The notes under the pieces were generated by a model that was not told where the DNA came from, ran no database searches, and worked only from the letters and a program-made list of their open reading frames with translations. From Rhodobacteraceae bacterium Alg231-30 (lineage in GTDB: Bacteria; Pseudomonadota; Alphaproteobacteria; Rhodobacterales; Rhodobacteraceae): a stretch of 64,000 nucleotides of DNA. The DNA lies in the NCBI GenBank assembly GCA_900143615.1, contig FREU01000002.1, positions 1 through 64,000 of the forward strand, written 5' to 3'. Below, in pieces: positions 31,102 through 39,857 of the stretch. Every line of letters starts with the position of its first letter. The first letter of the stretch is position 1. The position numbers and the translations under genes are program-made.

Positions 31102-31144
31102 ACGGCGCAGCGGGACGCGGTATTAGAAACCGGCGCTGCGCCGT
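31102..31144 (+). terminator. possible thiC transcript-end hairpin
   Basis: Ten-base stem ACGGCGCAGC/GCTGCGCCGT with a 23-base loop, 58 bp after the thiC stop. No T-run follows, so intrinsic termination is uncertain. Confidence 0.4.
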
Positions 31145-31299
31145 CTGCTAGGCCATGTTCATGGTTTGCGGTTGTCATGCTTGCACGGGTGCTGTCGCAA
31201 ATTTTTCTGTGGCGCGAAGAGGCGGTACTCTAGACGCAGACGTGCCGCGAGATCCGCCATGACTTGATTGTAAGGTGCGTTCACCGATGCGGCATCTAA

Positions 31300-31500
31300 T
31301 TTTCTGACTATAGATTTTCTCGGGGCGCCTCGAAATGTGGTTTGCATTGTGCACGCCGTGCGGTCTGCAGAAGTTGTAGAACCGCCCCCATTTGTCCCGT
31401 TTTGCTTAGAGATCGACGTCGCCCTTGTCGCTGAAGAGTTGGTAAAATTCTTGGCAATCCGAACAGTGCGAGCGTTCCACTTTTCCACTCAACTGAGGCG
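31300..31500 (-). pseudogene. IS481-family transposase C-terminal remnant
   Basis: Minus-strand frame reads GKVERSHCSDCQEFYQLFS then, after one in-frame TAA stop, WGRFYNFCRPHGVHN and RRPEKIYSQK. These match the C-terminal part of IS481-type integrase-fold transposases (GKVERSHR..., ...FYN..RPHG...). Only this end remains and it holds a stop, so it is dead. It occupies the region between thiC and the FAD/Fe-S dehydrogenase. Confidence 0.75.
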
Positions 31501-31616
31501 TGCTGGACCTGTTACGCTTGAGGGCCGCCCCAACTGCGCATGCTTTCTCTCTCATCACGCAGGATATACGAATTGAATCACACAAGGCAATTTGTGTTCC
31601 AAATTCGTTGCTTTTT

Positions 31617-31638
31617 GTAATAATGAATTCAATATTAC
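31617..31638. promoter_or_regulatory. candidate GntR operator, palindrome type A, site 1
   Basis: Near-perfect 22-bp palindrome with core TAATAATGAATTCAATATTA (31618-31637), one mismatched base pair. It lies 65 bp before the FAD/Fe-S dehydrogenase start. A closely similar palindrome (17 of 20 core bases) lies before the aminotransferase operon at 48541. The adjacent GntR gene at 34589 is the likely binder (inference). Confidence 0.6.
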
Positions 31639-31702
31639 ATGAGATGAATACCCGCGTCCGGCCGCGACGTGCCAACTTAGGGCCGAACAAGCAACAAGGG
31701 CC

Positions 31703-34573
31703 ATGACAATGCAAGACCAATCCCACGTGTTCAAACGCTTTGCCTCTGCCGTTGAGGGCGAGGTGATGACCGATGCTGCATCGCGTGGACGCTATGCCAC
31801 GGATGCTTCGATCTATCAGATGGTTCCGCAGGCTGTCATCGTGCCCCAAACCGTGCGGGATGTAGAGGCCGCAATGGAGGTTGCGCGCGACGAGGGCGTC
31901 ACCATTTTGGCGCGGGGCGGCGGCACCTCTCAGTGCGGGCAAACCGTTAATTCGGGCGTTGTGCTCGACAATTCGCGCCACTTGAATCAAGTCCTCGACA
32001 TTGACCCGGGGGCTATGATGGCGCGGGTTCAGCCTGGGTTGGTTTTGGATGAACTCAACCGTGCGCTAAAACCCCACGGTTTGTGGTTTCCTGTTGATCC
32101 GTCCACGGCGTCGCGCTGCACCTTGGGAGGCATGGCGGCCAACAATTCGTCGGGCGGAAAATCTCTGCGCTACGGAATTATGCGCGACAATGTCCGCGCA
32201 ATTTCCGCCATTCTTCCAGACGGAACCAAAGCGCGGTTTGACACTGCTACCGGCATGGGCAGCTACGGCGATCTTGTGTCGGATATGCGTAAACTGGGCC
32301 AACGCGAAGCCGATGAGATCGACGCGCGCTTTCCAAAGGTTCAGCGCCGCGTGGGGGGCTATAATATTGATGCTTTGACCGGCGATGACGTGAATATGGC
32401 GCATCTTTTGGTCGGCTCCGAAGGCACCCTTGCCTATTTCACCGAGTTAGAGCTAAGCCTCGCCAAACTGCCGAGCGAAAAAGTGGTTGGCGTTTGCCAT
32501 TTTTCCACCTTTCACGGCGCGATGGATGCGGCGCAGCATTTGGTCACCTTGTCGCCTCAGGCTGTTGAATTGATCGACGACACGATGATTGCCTTGGGGC
32601 GTGATCTGCCCTTGTTCCGCAACACCATTGAAGCCTTTGTCCAAGGCGCGCCGGCAGCGGTATTGCTGGTTGAATTTGCCGAAGGCAGTGCTGAGGCCAA
32701 TGCGGCCAAGCTCGCCGAACTGGCGGATCTCATGGGGGACTTAGGCTTTTCCTTTGACGCGCAAGGCGCCGCATGGGGCGGGGTTGTGCCTGTGATCGAC
32801 ACTGGCCTGCAAAACGCCATAGCCGAGTATCGCAAGGCCGGTCTGAACATCATGATGTCCATGAAGGAAGCGGGTAAGCCGATTTCCTTTGTCGAAGACT
32901 GTGCCGTGGGCTTGCCCGATCTGGCCGATTACACGCAGGGTTTGACAGAAATTTTTGCCCGCCATGGCACCAAAGGCACGTGGTATGCGCATGCGTCTGT
33001 TGGATGTTTGCATGTGCGTCCTGTGCTGAACATTCGCCAGGATCAAGACGTTAAAACCATGCGTGCCATCGCCGAAGAGGCGTTTGATCTGGTGAAGCAA
33101 TATAAGGGATCGCATTCGGGCGAACATGGCGATGGGATTGTGCGCTCTGAGTTTCATGAAAAGATGTTTGGTGCGCGGATCGTGTCGGCCTTTGAGCAAG
33201 TGAAAACCCGCTTTGATCCCAACGGGCTGATGAATCCAGGCAAGATCGTGAATGCACCGGCGATGGATGACCGGCGGTTGTTTCGCTATGGGCCCGACTA
33301 TGCGGTGGAAGACTTTGAACCCGCGCTGGACTGGTCCGCATGGCCAGGTGCGGCGGGCGGTTTTCAGGGCGCTGTTGAGATGTGCAACAACAACGGTGCC
33401 TGTCGCAAACTAAAAGGTGGGGTCATGTGCCCATCGTTTCGCGCCACGCGCAACGAACGCGATGTGACGCGGGGCCGCGCAAATACGTTGCGGTTTGCCA
33501 TCAGTGGCCAAATTCCAGGCGGGATAGGCTCGGACGCTTTAGATGACACAATGAAGTACTGTTTGTCCTGCAAAGCGTGCAGCCGCGAATGCCCGACCGG
33601 GATAGATATGGCGCGCATGAAAATCGAAGTGCAGGCGGCGCGGTACAAGGCGCAGGGGGCTAAGCTGGCAGATAAGCTTGTTGGCTATCTGCCCCGCTAT
33701 GCGCCGGTCGCGAGCAGGCTGTCTTGGCTGATGAACAGCCGCAATAAGATCGGTTTTGTACGCAAATGGAGTGAAACTCTGACCGGTGTTTCCCAAAAAC
33801 GGGATGTGCCGGTTTGGTCCTCTGATCCGTTTCGCGATGCTGAAGCCCAAGATGCCGATCCCGATGTTTTATTGTTTGCCGATGTGTTCAACCGCTATTT
33901 TGAGCCTGAAAACCTCCGCGCGGCGCTGCGGGTGTTGCGCAGCGTTGGTCTGCGGGTTGCCGTTGCGCAGGACGGCAGCGGCAAAGCGTTGGATTGTGGG
34001 CGGACGTTTCTGGCCATTGGCGCCGTGGATGACGCCCGTAAAGAGGCGGAGCGCGTTATTGAGGCCACTAAAGATGCAGTTGCTGCGGGAGTGGCGGTGA
34101 TCGGACTTGAGCCGTCTTCGATTTTTACGTTCCGGGACGAATTTTTGGGGTTATGCCCCGGACCTGATGCTCAAGCGCTGGCAGAACAGAGCTATAGTCT
34201 TGAAGAATATCTGATGAAATGCCCCCACCTAGAGCTGAAGCCTTTGCCGCAGCCCATCTATGTCCACGGCCATTGTCATCAAAAAGCCCAAGGCGCGATG
34301 TCTCCAGTCATGGATCTGCTGGGGCGCATTCCCGAGGCGCAGGTGACGCTGATCGAAAGCGGCTGCTGTGGCATGGCCGGTGCATTTGGCTACGCGCCCG
34401 CAACAGTTGATGTTTCGTTGAAGATTGCAAATCTCGATCTGGTTCCGGCGATTGACGCCGCCCCTGAAGATGCGATTATCGTTGCAGATGGTACGTCATG
34501 TCGCCATCAGATATCTGACACCAGTACGCGGCGCGCGATTCATGTCGCCCGCTTGCTTGATCAAATCCTATGA
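31703..34573 (+). CDS. FAD-linked 2-hydroxyacid dehydrogenase fused to Fe-S/CCG domain (YdiJ-like)
   Basis: 956 residues, three parts: PCMH-type FAD domain (residues ~40-220, with ARGGGTSQCGQTVN and NNSSGGKSLRYG), FAD-oxidase C-terminal domain (~230-540, HASVGCLHVRP, SGEHGDGIVRSE), and a ferredoxin/CCG part with CLSCKACSRECPTG near residue 620 and CCG-type motifs GHCHQKAQG (~855) and SGCCGMAG (~886). Family members oxidise D-2-hydroxyglutarate, D-lactate or glycolate and feed electrons to quinone. Two ATG codons (31703, 31709) are possible. Followed after 15 bp by its probable GntR regulator. Confidence 0.9.
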   Translation: MTMQDQSHVFKRFASAVEGEVMTDAASRGRYATDASIYQMVPQAVIVPQTVRDVEAAMEVARDEGVTILARGGGTSQCGQTVNSGVVLDNSRHLNQVLDIDPGAMMARVQPGLVLDELNRALKPHGLWFPVDPSTASRCTLGGMAANNSSGGKSLRYGIMRDNVRAISAILPDGTKARFDTATGMGSYGDLVSDMRKLGQREADEIDARFPKVQRRVGGYNIDALTGDDVNMAHLLVGSEGTLAYFTELELSLAKLPSEKVVGVCHFSTFHGAMDAAQHLVTLSPQAVELIDDTMIALGRDLPLFRNTIEAFVQGAPAAVLLVEFAEGSAEANAAKLAELADLMGDLGFSFDAQGAAWGGVVPVIDTGLQNAIAEYRKAGLNIMMSMKEAGKPISFVEDCAVGLPDLADYTQGLTEIFARHGTKGTWYAHASVGCLHVRPVLNIRQDQDVKTMRAIAEEAFDLVKQYKGSHSGEHGDGIVRSEFHEKMFGARIVSAFEQVKTRFDPNGLMNPGKIVNAPAMDDRRLFRYGPDYAVEDFEPALDWSAWPGAAGGFQGAVEMCNNNGACRKLKGGVMCPSFRATRNERDVTRGRANTLRFAISGQIPGGIGSDALDDTMKYCLSCKACSRECPTGIDMARMKIEVQAARYKAQGAKLADKLVGYLPRYAPVASRLSWLMNSRNKIGFVRKWSETLTGVSQKRDVPVWSSDPFRDAEAQDADPDVLLFADVFNRYFEPENLRAALRVLRSVGLRVAVAQDGSGKALDCGRTFLAIGAVDDARKEAERVIEATKDAVAAGVAVIGLEPSSIFTFRDEFLGLCPGPDAQALAEQSYSLEEYLMKCPHLELKPLPQPIYVHGHCHQKAQGAMSPVMDLLGRIPEAQVTLIESGCCGMAGAFGYAPATVDVSLKIANLDLVPAIDAAPEDAIIVADGTSCRHQISDTSTRRAIHVARLLDQIL

Positions 34574-34588
34574 GGCTAGACTAACGCC

Positions 34589-35254
34589 ATGACATTAGCA
34601 CGAACGATCAAACGGCCGACGCTTCATCAGGAACTTGTGGATCGCATTCGTGACCTCGTGATTGAAGACCGGTTAAAACCAGGGGAAAAAGTTCCGGAAA
34701 AGGAGCTGTGCGAAGCCTTTGGTGTCTCGCGCACCCCGCTGAGAGAAGCTTTAAAGGTGCTGGCGTCTGAGGGTTTCGTGGAATTGCAAACCAATCGCGG
34801 CGCCCGCGTCGCTGAGGTGACCCGCGAAGAACTGCAAGACACGTTTCCCGTGATCGCTCGTTTGGAACAACTGGCCGGTGAGCTGGCCTGTGTTCAGCTA
34901 AGCGACGCGGAAATTGCAAGAATTGACGACAAACACAAAGCCATGGTTGCGGCGTTTGAGGCGCGGGACCGCCCTAGGTATTTCAAAGAAAACCAAAGCA
35001 TTCATCAGGCGCTGATCAACGGGGCGAATAACAAGATTTTGCAAGATCATCACAAGCTGTTGGCCGCCAAAATCAAGCGCGCGCGCTTTATGGTCAACCT
35101 GTCTGATGAACGATGGGCCACTGCGATCGCGGAACATGAGATAATGATCGCCCAGTTGCGCGCCCGTGATGCAGAGCAACTGGGACAGACAATGAAGCAC
35201 CATATCGAAAATAAATTTCGCAGCATTATGAAGCTACTGGACGATCAAGCCTAG
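34589..35254 (+). CDS. GntR family regulator, FCD domain
   Basis: 221 residues. N-terminal winged helix (LVDRIRDLVIEDRLKPGEKV, then FGVSRTPLREALKVLASEG) and an all-helical FCD effector domain with metal-site His residues (NQSIHQALINGAN, EHEIMIAQLRARD, MKHHIENKF). FCD regulators sense carboxylates. It follows the FAD/Fe-S dehydrogenase by 15 bp in the same direction, so it probably controls that gene and, by the shared palindrome, the aminotransferase/TRAP operon. Confidence 0.92.
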   Translation: MTLARTIKRPTLHQELVDRIRDLVIEDRLKPGEKVPEKELCEAFGVSRTPLREALKVLASEGFVELQTNRGARVAEVTREELQDTFPVIARLEQLAGELACVQLSDAEIARIDDKHKAMVAAFEARDRPRYFKENQSIHQALINGANNKILQDHHKLLAAKIKRARFMVNLSDERWATAIAEHEIMIAQLRARDAEQLGQTMKHHIENKFRSIMKLLDDQA

Positions 35255-35260
35255 CTTGAT

Positions 35261-35291
35261 ATGTGGCAAAGAGCAGACCCCTTTGCCACAT
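35261..35291 (+). terminator. rho-independent terminator after GntR gene
   Basis: Stem ATGTGGCAAAG/CTTTGCCACAT, 9-base loop, followed by TTTT. Ends the dehydrogenase-GntR transcript; also lies at the 3' end of the convergent FAH gene. Confidence 0.8.
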
Positions 35292-35298
35292 TTTGATA

Positions 35299-35982
35299 TT
35301 AGGTGACGCTCACCGTAAGCGTGCCGACGCCCTCAATCTCGGCTTCCATCACATCGCCCTTAACGACGGCGTTCACACCGGATGGGGTGCCGGCCATGAT
35401 GACGTCACCTGCCTGAAGTTCAAAATAGTCTGACAGATAAGAAATCATCTCTGGCACTTTCCAGATCATCTGGTTCAGGTCGCCTTCTTGTCGCAGATCG
35501 CCATTGACGCTGACAGCGACACGGCCCTGATCAGGGTGCCCGACTTCGGAAACCGGCCGGATGGACCCAACCGGGCCAGAGCGTTCAAAGGCCTTGCCAA
35601 TCTCCCATGGGCGGCCCATTTTTTTCATCTGACCTTGCAGATCTCGTCGCGTCATATCAAGCGACACACCGTATCCCCAGACATGCTCCAACGCCTGCTC
35701 CACCGCAATATTGGTGCCGCCGGATTTCAGGCAAACCAGCAATTCGACTTCGTGGTGCACGTCAGAAGTATGCGGCGGGTAGGGAAATTTGCCCGACGCA
35801 TCGAGGTTGTTGGGGTTCTTTTGAAAGAAAAACGGAGGCTCACGATCAGGGTCATGGCCCATCTCAACCGCATGGGCGGCAAAGTTACGACCGATGCAAT
35901 ACACACGGCGCACTGGAAATTCCGCACCTGTGCTTGTGGGAATGCTATGCACCTGTGGTGTTGGAATTACATGGTTGGACAT
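35299..35982 (-). CDS. fumarylacetoacetate hydrolase (FAH) family protein, short form
   Basis: 227 residues, the compact FAH fold. Metal-binding acidic residues lie in HHEVELLVCL; RVYCIGRNFAAHAVEMG near the N-terminus and IMAGTPSGVNAV near the C-terminus are family hallmarks. Members hydrolyse or decarboxylate acylpyruvates and related diketo acids in ring and sugar-acid breakdown. Start ATG preceded by AGGAG. An ACCAAT-N6-ATTGGT dyad lies 146-163 bp upstream, the same element as in the promoter of the next GntR gene. Confidence 0.88.
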   Translation of the reverse strand: MSNHVIPTPQVHSIPTSTGAEFPVRRVYCIGRNFAAHAVEMGHDPDREPPFFFQKNPNNLDASGKFPYPPHTSDVHHEVELLVCLKSGGTNIAVEQALEHVWGYGVSLDMTRRDLQGQMKKMGRPWEIGKAFERSGPVGSIRPVSEVGHPDQGRVAVSVNGDLRQEGDLNQMIWKVPEMISYLSDYFELQAGDVIMAGTPSGVNAVVKGDVMEAEIEGVGTLTVSVT

Positions 35983-36127
35983 TAATCGACTCCTGATTGA
36001 ATGACGGCTTGTCGGACCGAAATGAACAGCTTGGATCGTCGCGCTGCCGTGTGAAAGCGCGACCGGTTGCAGATCTAAATCGATAATTTGCGTGGTTTAT
36101 CAAGGGGGCAGATCGCAAATCCGCCAA

Positions 36128-36145
36128 ACCAATTTCGCCATTGGT
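36128..36145. promoter_or_regulatory. candidate GntR operator, palindrome type B, site 1
   Basis: ACCAATTTCGCCATTGGT: ACCAAT and ATTGGT arms around a 6-base spacer, extended to a nine-base arm CAAACCAAT/ATTGGTTTG. Located between the GntR gene (3' side) and the FAH gene it may control. The same dyad with different spacer is at 36899. Confidence 0.65.
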
Positions 36146-36217
36146 TTGATTTTAGCCGTTAAGCCCTTATCTGAGCGAAAATATCGCCCCGGCATCCGCA
36201 GCGGACCAGCGCTGTGA

Positions 36218-36892
36218 TCAAGTTTTGATTTTGGCCTTGTTCAGACGCAAATTTACGGTGTTTAAATGGTCCGTCATCACCGACGCTGCCGCGTCGCCGT
36301 CCCCCTTTATGATGCCTTCGACAATGGCGCTGTGCTCAAAGAAACTGACATAGTCCGAGGGGGGCTTGTCAGTGGTGCGTGGCTGGGCCCAAACAACAGA
36401 TCTGCGTAGCGAATTCAATGTTTCAAAGAAGTATAGGAACAGATGATTTCGCGTTGCCCGGGCAATGGTGTGATGCAGATTATTGTCCCAAGCTTCATAG
36501 GTGCGCCAATCAGAAGATTCACAGCATTTATAGTGGCATAACCTCATTTGCTCGTGTTCAGATTTTGTAGCGTTGCGCGCCGCAAGACGGCACAACTCTG
36601 GTTCAATCGACAGGCGAACAGCCATCACCTGGTCGGGTTTCAACTGGTCCCGCAGATAGCTTACATCCTGAAGGTTGAGCACCGGGCGCGCGCCGACAAA
36701 TGTGCCGCGTCCAACGTGGCGCCAAATCCTCCCTTCCGCCTCCAAACGAGCCAAAGCTTGGCGCAATTGATTGCGCGTCGTGTTAAACTTTTCGCACAGC
36801 TCGCGTTCGGGCGGGAACTTGTCGTTGTAGCGGTAGCCAGCGTTGTCCAAAAGGTCACGCAATTGGCTAACCAAATAATCTAAGTTGCTCAT
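36218..36892 (-). CDS. GntR family regulator, FadR-like
   Basis: 224 residues. Winged helix with PPERELCEKFNTTRNQLRQA and GRGTFVGARPVLNL, then an FCD helical domain (DNNLHHTIARATRN, EHSAIVEGIIKGDGDAA). Transcribed between two ACCAAT-N6-ATTGGT palindromes: one overlaps its own leader and one precedes the FAH gene downstream, consistent with autoregulation and control of both flanking FAH-containing transcripts. Effector unknown. Confidence 0.92.
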   Translation of the reverse strand: MSNLDYLVSQLRDLLDNAGYRYNDKFPPERELCEKFNTTRNQLRQALARLEAEGRIWRHVGRGTFVGARPVLNLQDVSYLRDQLKPDQVMAVRLSIEPELCRLAARNATKSEHEQMRLCHYKCCESSDWRTYEAWDNNLHHTIARATRNHLFLYFFETLNSLRRSVVWAQPRTTDKPPSDYVSFFEHSAIVEGIIKGDGDAAASVMTDHLNTVNLRLNKAKIKT

Positions 36893-36898
36893 GGTCCG

Positions 36899-36916
36899 AC
36901 CAATTTAAGGATTGGT
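36899..36916. promoter_or_regulatory. candidate GntR operator, palindrome type B, site 2
   Basis: ACCAATTTAAGGATTGGT: same arms and same 6-base spacing as at 36128. It lies 7 bp from the GntR start codon and about 110 bp before the divergent FAH-ABC operon, in the right place to repress both. Confidence 0.7.
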
Positions 36917-37027
36917 TGCTTGATTATTAACCTAGTGCGGCGAAAACTTCTACTCAAATAACACATGGCGGTCGCCGCGGGCCGATGCTTGGCGGCGCCA
37001 GACCTATCATCAAAATGGAGGCAACCA

Positions 37028-37954
37028 GTGCGACTGGGGACAATTTCTGTGAATAATACAACGGTTTGCGTGGCAATACTGAAGGATGGCCAAAAGCTGG
37101 ACATTGCCAAAGCAGCCCGGGGTCTTAGTAATGGCACAGCACATATCTTGCGTGATGCGACCATGCAGTCAATCATCGATTCTGGGCCGGCAGGGCTCGA
37201 AGAATTGACCAAATTGGTTGACCAAGCCGAAGCGGGAAAGCATGGCGATGCAATCGCTCCGGCAGATGCGCCCTTCATGGCGCCGATTCCGGAAATTCGC
37301 AAAAACGTACTGTGTGTTGGGCGCAACTACTCTGAACACATTGCCGAAGCAGACCGTGCCCAGAAGCAGAATGTCGGCATGGGAGAACACCCGGTATTCT
37401 TTACCAAGCCGCCAACCACAATCACCCCACCTGACGGGGACGTACCTATATTCCCGACTGTTTCGACAGCCGTTGATTATGAGGTCGAACTGGCGGTTAT
37501 CATCGGTAAGCCGGGGATCAATATTGCCAAGGAAGACGCTTATGACCACGTGTTTGGTTATAGCGTGATGAACGACATTTCAGCGCGCGATATTCAACGC
37601 CGACATGGTGGTCAGAACTTTAAAGGCAAGGCGCTGGATGGGTCTTGTCCATTTGGCCCGACCATTGTCACCGCCGATGAAATTAAGAACCCGCATAACC
37701 TGCAGATCAGCCTGACCGTCAATGGTGAGCTGCGTCAGGACGGAAATACCGCCAATATGATCTTTGATATTCCCACTTTGATCGCGTCATTGTCCGAAGG
37801 CATGACGCTAGAACCGGGGGACATCATCGCGACCGGCACGCCTTCGGGAGTTGGCTATGCCATGGAGCCGCCCTGCTTTTTGAAAGATGGGGATGTCATG
37901 GTGTGCAACGTGGCCAAGGTTGGCACGCTCAGAAATACAGTTCGGAACGTTTGA
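37028..37954 (+). CDS. fumarylacetoacetate hydrolase family protein, long form
   Basis: 308 residues from GTG at 37028, placed by GGAGG (37018-37022) five bases upstream; an open frame runs back to 36965 without a site. FAH fold with YEVELAVIIGK (metal Glu residues), GRNYSEHIAEADRAQ and IATGTPSGVGYAM. Similar enzymes act on 2-keto-3-deoxy acids, acylpyruvates or oxaloacetate. First gene of a rightward operon followed by an ABC transporter and an Ldh-type dehydrogenase. Confidence 0.9.
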   Translation: MRLGTISVNNTTVCVAILKDGQKLDIAKAARGLSNGTAHILRDATMQSIIDSGPAGLEELTKLVDQAEAGKHGDAIAPADAPFMAPIPEIRKNVLCVGRNYSEHIAEADRAQKQNVGMGEHPVFFTKPPTTITPPDGDVPIFPTVSTAVDYEVELAVIIGKPGINIAKEDAYDHVFGYSVMNDISARDIQRRHGGQNFKGKALDGSCPFGPTIVTADEIKNPHNLQISLTVNGELRQDGNTANMIFDIPTLIASLSEGMTLEPGDIIATGTPSGVGYAMEPPCFLKDGDVMVCNVAKVGTLRNTVRNV

Positions 37955-38022
37955 GGGATTTCGCCGTGAAAGGCGAAATGGGCAAGCAATCAATTGCCCG
38001 AAATTGGGAGGAGAACCAAGTC

Positions 38023-39051
38023 ATGATGAATAGAAGAACATTTACCAAGACGCTGCTGTCGGCAGTACCTGTCGCTGGCGCCTTTGGTACCGGAGCCTTT
38101 GCACAAAGTCTTCGCGATATCACTTTCGTGCAGCCTAGCCCGTCGGCGATTAACTCGTTTCCGGTCTTTGTAGCCATCGGCGAAGGTTATTTTGAGGAGG
38201 AGGGCCTCAATGTAACTGTCGAAGCGATCAACGGGTCTGGTGCGGTGCTTCAGGCGCTGTCGGCTGGCCAAGCTCAGTTCGGTCGCCCTGGTCCGGGTCC
38301 AATGCTGGCGGCGCGATCACGCGGCGTTGACGCTGTACACATTTATAATGTTGCTGCGCGCAGCAATTTTGGCATTGCGGTTCAGGCTGAATCGCCGATC
38401 CAGAATGTTGAAGAACTTCGCGGTAAGGTTATCGGTACCGGCACCGCCGATGGCGCCGAAGTAGGTTTTGCCCGCAACGTGATGACTAGCGCCGGTATGG
38501 TCGAAGGAACGGACTTCGAATTCCTGACCGTAGGCGATGGTGGCCCTGCAACTGCCGCATTCCTGAATGGCGAAATTGATGCCTATTCGTCGTCGACAGC
38601 GGACACAGCCATTTTGAACCAACGTGGCATGGCTGTGCGTGACATCACGCCGGCAGAGTTTGGTCGCTTCTTTGGGAATGGAATTGCGACCATGGCTGAC
38701 ACGATTGCCAATGATCGTGAACTGGTTGAAGGATGGAGCCGCGCCTTTGCACGTGCACATGCCTTTTCACTGGACGATGCCAACCGTGAAACCGTGCTGA
38801 AACATCTGGCGGCAGGCAACCCTCAGGAAGGCGAGGACAAAGAGTTCCAGTCAGCTCTGTTTGACGCAGTGCGTTCAAAAACCATTCCGACTAACATGGA
38901 CAATGGCTATGGTTGGTACCCTGCTGAGGTTTGGGAAGAATGGCATCAGGCCTTGTTGGCTGGTGGCGAGATCCCAGCTGCACTTGAGGACCTAGACGCT
39001 GCTTGGACCAATGAGTTCGCCGCAATCGGTAATGAGGCGATTGGCGGATGA
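38023..39051 (+). CDS. ABC transporter substrate-binding protein (NMT1/SsuA-like)
   Basis: 342 residues. Export leader NRRTFTKTLLSAVPVAGAFG with paired Arg, possibly Tat, then an NMT1/THI5-like fold (GEGYFEEEGLNVTVEAINGS, GKVIGTGTADGAE). Such proteins bind sulfonates, nitrate, taurine, pyrimidines or aromatic acids. ATG at 38023 or 38026 behind GGGAGGAG. Its TGA overlaps the ATPase ATG (ATGA). Confidence 0.9.
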   Translation: MMNRRTFTKTLLSAVPVAGAFGTGAFAQSLRDITFVQPSPSAINSFPVFVAIGEGYFEEEGLNVTVEAINGSGAVLQALSAGQAQFGRPGPGPMLAARSRGVDAVHIYNVAARSNFGIAVQAESPIQNVEELRGKVIGTGTADGAEVGFARNVMTSAGMVEGTDFEFLTVGDGGPATAAFLNGEIDAYSSSTADTAILNQRGMAVRDITPAEFGRFFGNGIATMADTIANDRELVEGWSRAFARAHAFSLDDANRETVLKHLAAGNPQEGEDKEFQSALFDAVRSKTIPTNMDNGYGWYPAEVWEEWHQALLAGGEIPAALEDLDAAWTNEFAAIGNEAIGG

Positions 39052-39857
39052 ACACAGCAGTCGCGCTGGACAAGACCGGCTCACCATTGAGTGAGCCGGT
39101 TTACGAACTGTCTAATGTTAGCAAAACTTATGCCCGCAATCTTGTGGTCGCTCTGGAAGATGTAAGCCTGACCTTGCGCAAAGGCAGCTTTACGTCTGTG
39201 ATCGGATCAAGTGGTTGCGGTAAATCTACACTCTTAAAAATTATGGCTGGATTGATCCCGCCATCGCAGGGTCGAGTGACTTTACAGGGGCAACCTGTCA
39301 CCGGCACGCGGCGCGACATCGGTATGATGTTTCAGCAAGCCACGCTTTTCCCATGGAAAACCGCGGTGGAAAACATCGTGTTGCCCATTGAAATCCGCGA
39401 TGGCAAAGCCGCCGCGACCAAAGCGTTGGGTAAAGCCCATGAACTGCTCGAGATCGTTGGGCTAAAGGGATTTGAAGACGTTTATCCAAACGAACTTTCC
39501 GGCGGAATGGCACAACGGGCGTCGATCTGTCGAATGCTGATCACTGAGCCAGCTGTTTTGTTGCTGGACGAGCCATTCAGTGCGTTGGATGAGCTATCAC
39601 GTGATATGATGAACATGGAGTTGCAACGGATTTGCCGAGAGCAAGACGCCACGGCCTTCTTGGTGACCCATTCCATCCAAGAAGCAGTGATCTTGTCCGA
39701 CGAGATCGTGGTGATGAAGCCGCGCCCTGGCCGCGTGGCGGAAGTTGTCAAAGTTGACCTGCCCCGTCCGAGAACTCTGGATATGATGACGACCCCAAAA
39801 TTTGGCGAGATCGTTGATTACATCCGCGGCATGCTGGACAAAGGAGAAGACCTGTGA
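39048..39857 (+). CDS. ABC transporter ATP-binding protein (SsuB/TauB-like)
   Basis: 269 residues. Walker A GSSGCGKSTLLKIMAG, Q-loop MMFQQATLFPWKTA, signature LSGGMAQRASICRML, Walker B VLLLDEPFSALDEL, H-loop VTHSIQEA. Matches the nitrate/sulfonate/taurine importer ATPases. Four-base overlaps on both sides tie it to the binding protein and permease. Confidence 0.93.
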   Translation: MNTAVALDKTGSPLSEPVYELSNVSKTYARNLVVALEDVSLTLRKGSFTSVIGSSGCGKSTLLKIMAGLIPPSQGRVTLQGQPVTGTRRDIGMMFQQATLFPWKTAVENIVLPIEIRDGKAAATKALGKAHELLEIVGLKGFEDVYPNELSGGMAQRASICRMLITEPAVLLLDEPFSALDELSRDMMNMELQRICREQDATAFLVTHSIQEAVILSDEIVVMKPRPGRVAEVVKVDLPRPRTLDMMTTPKFGEIVDYIRGMLDKGEDL

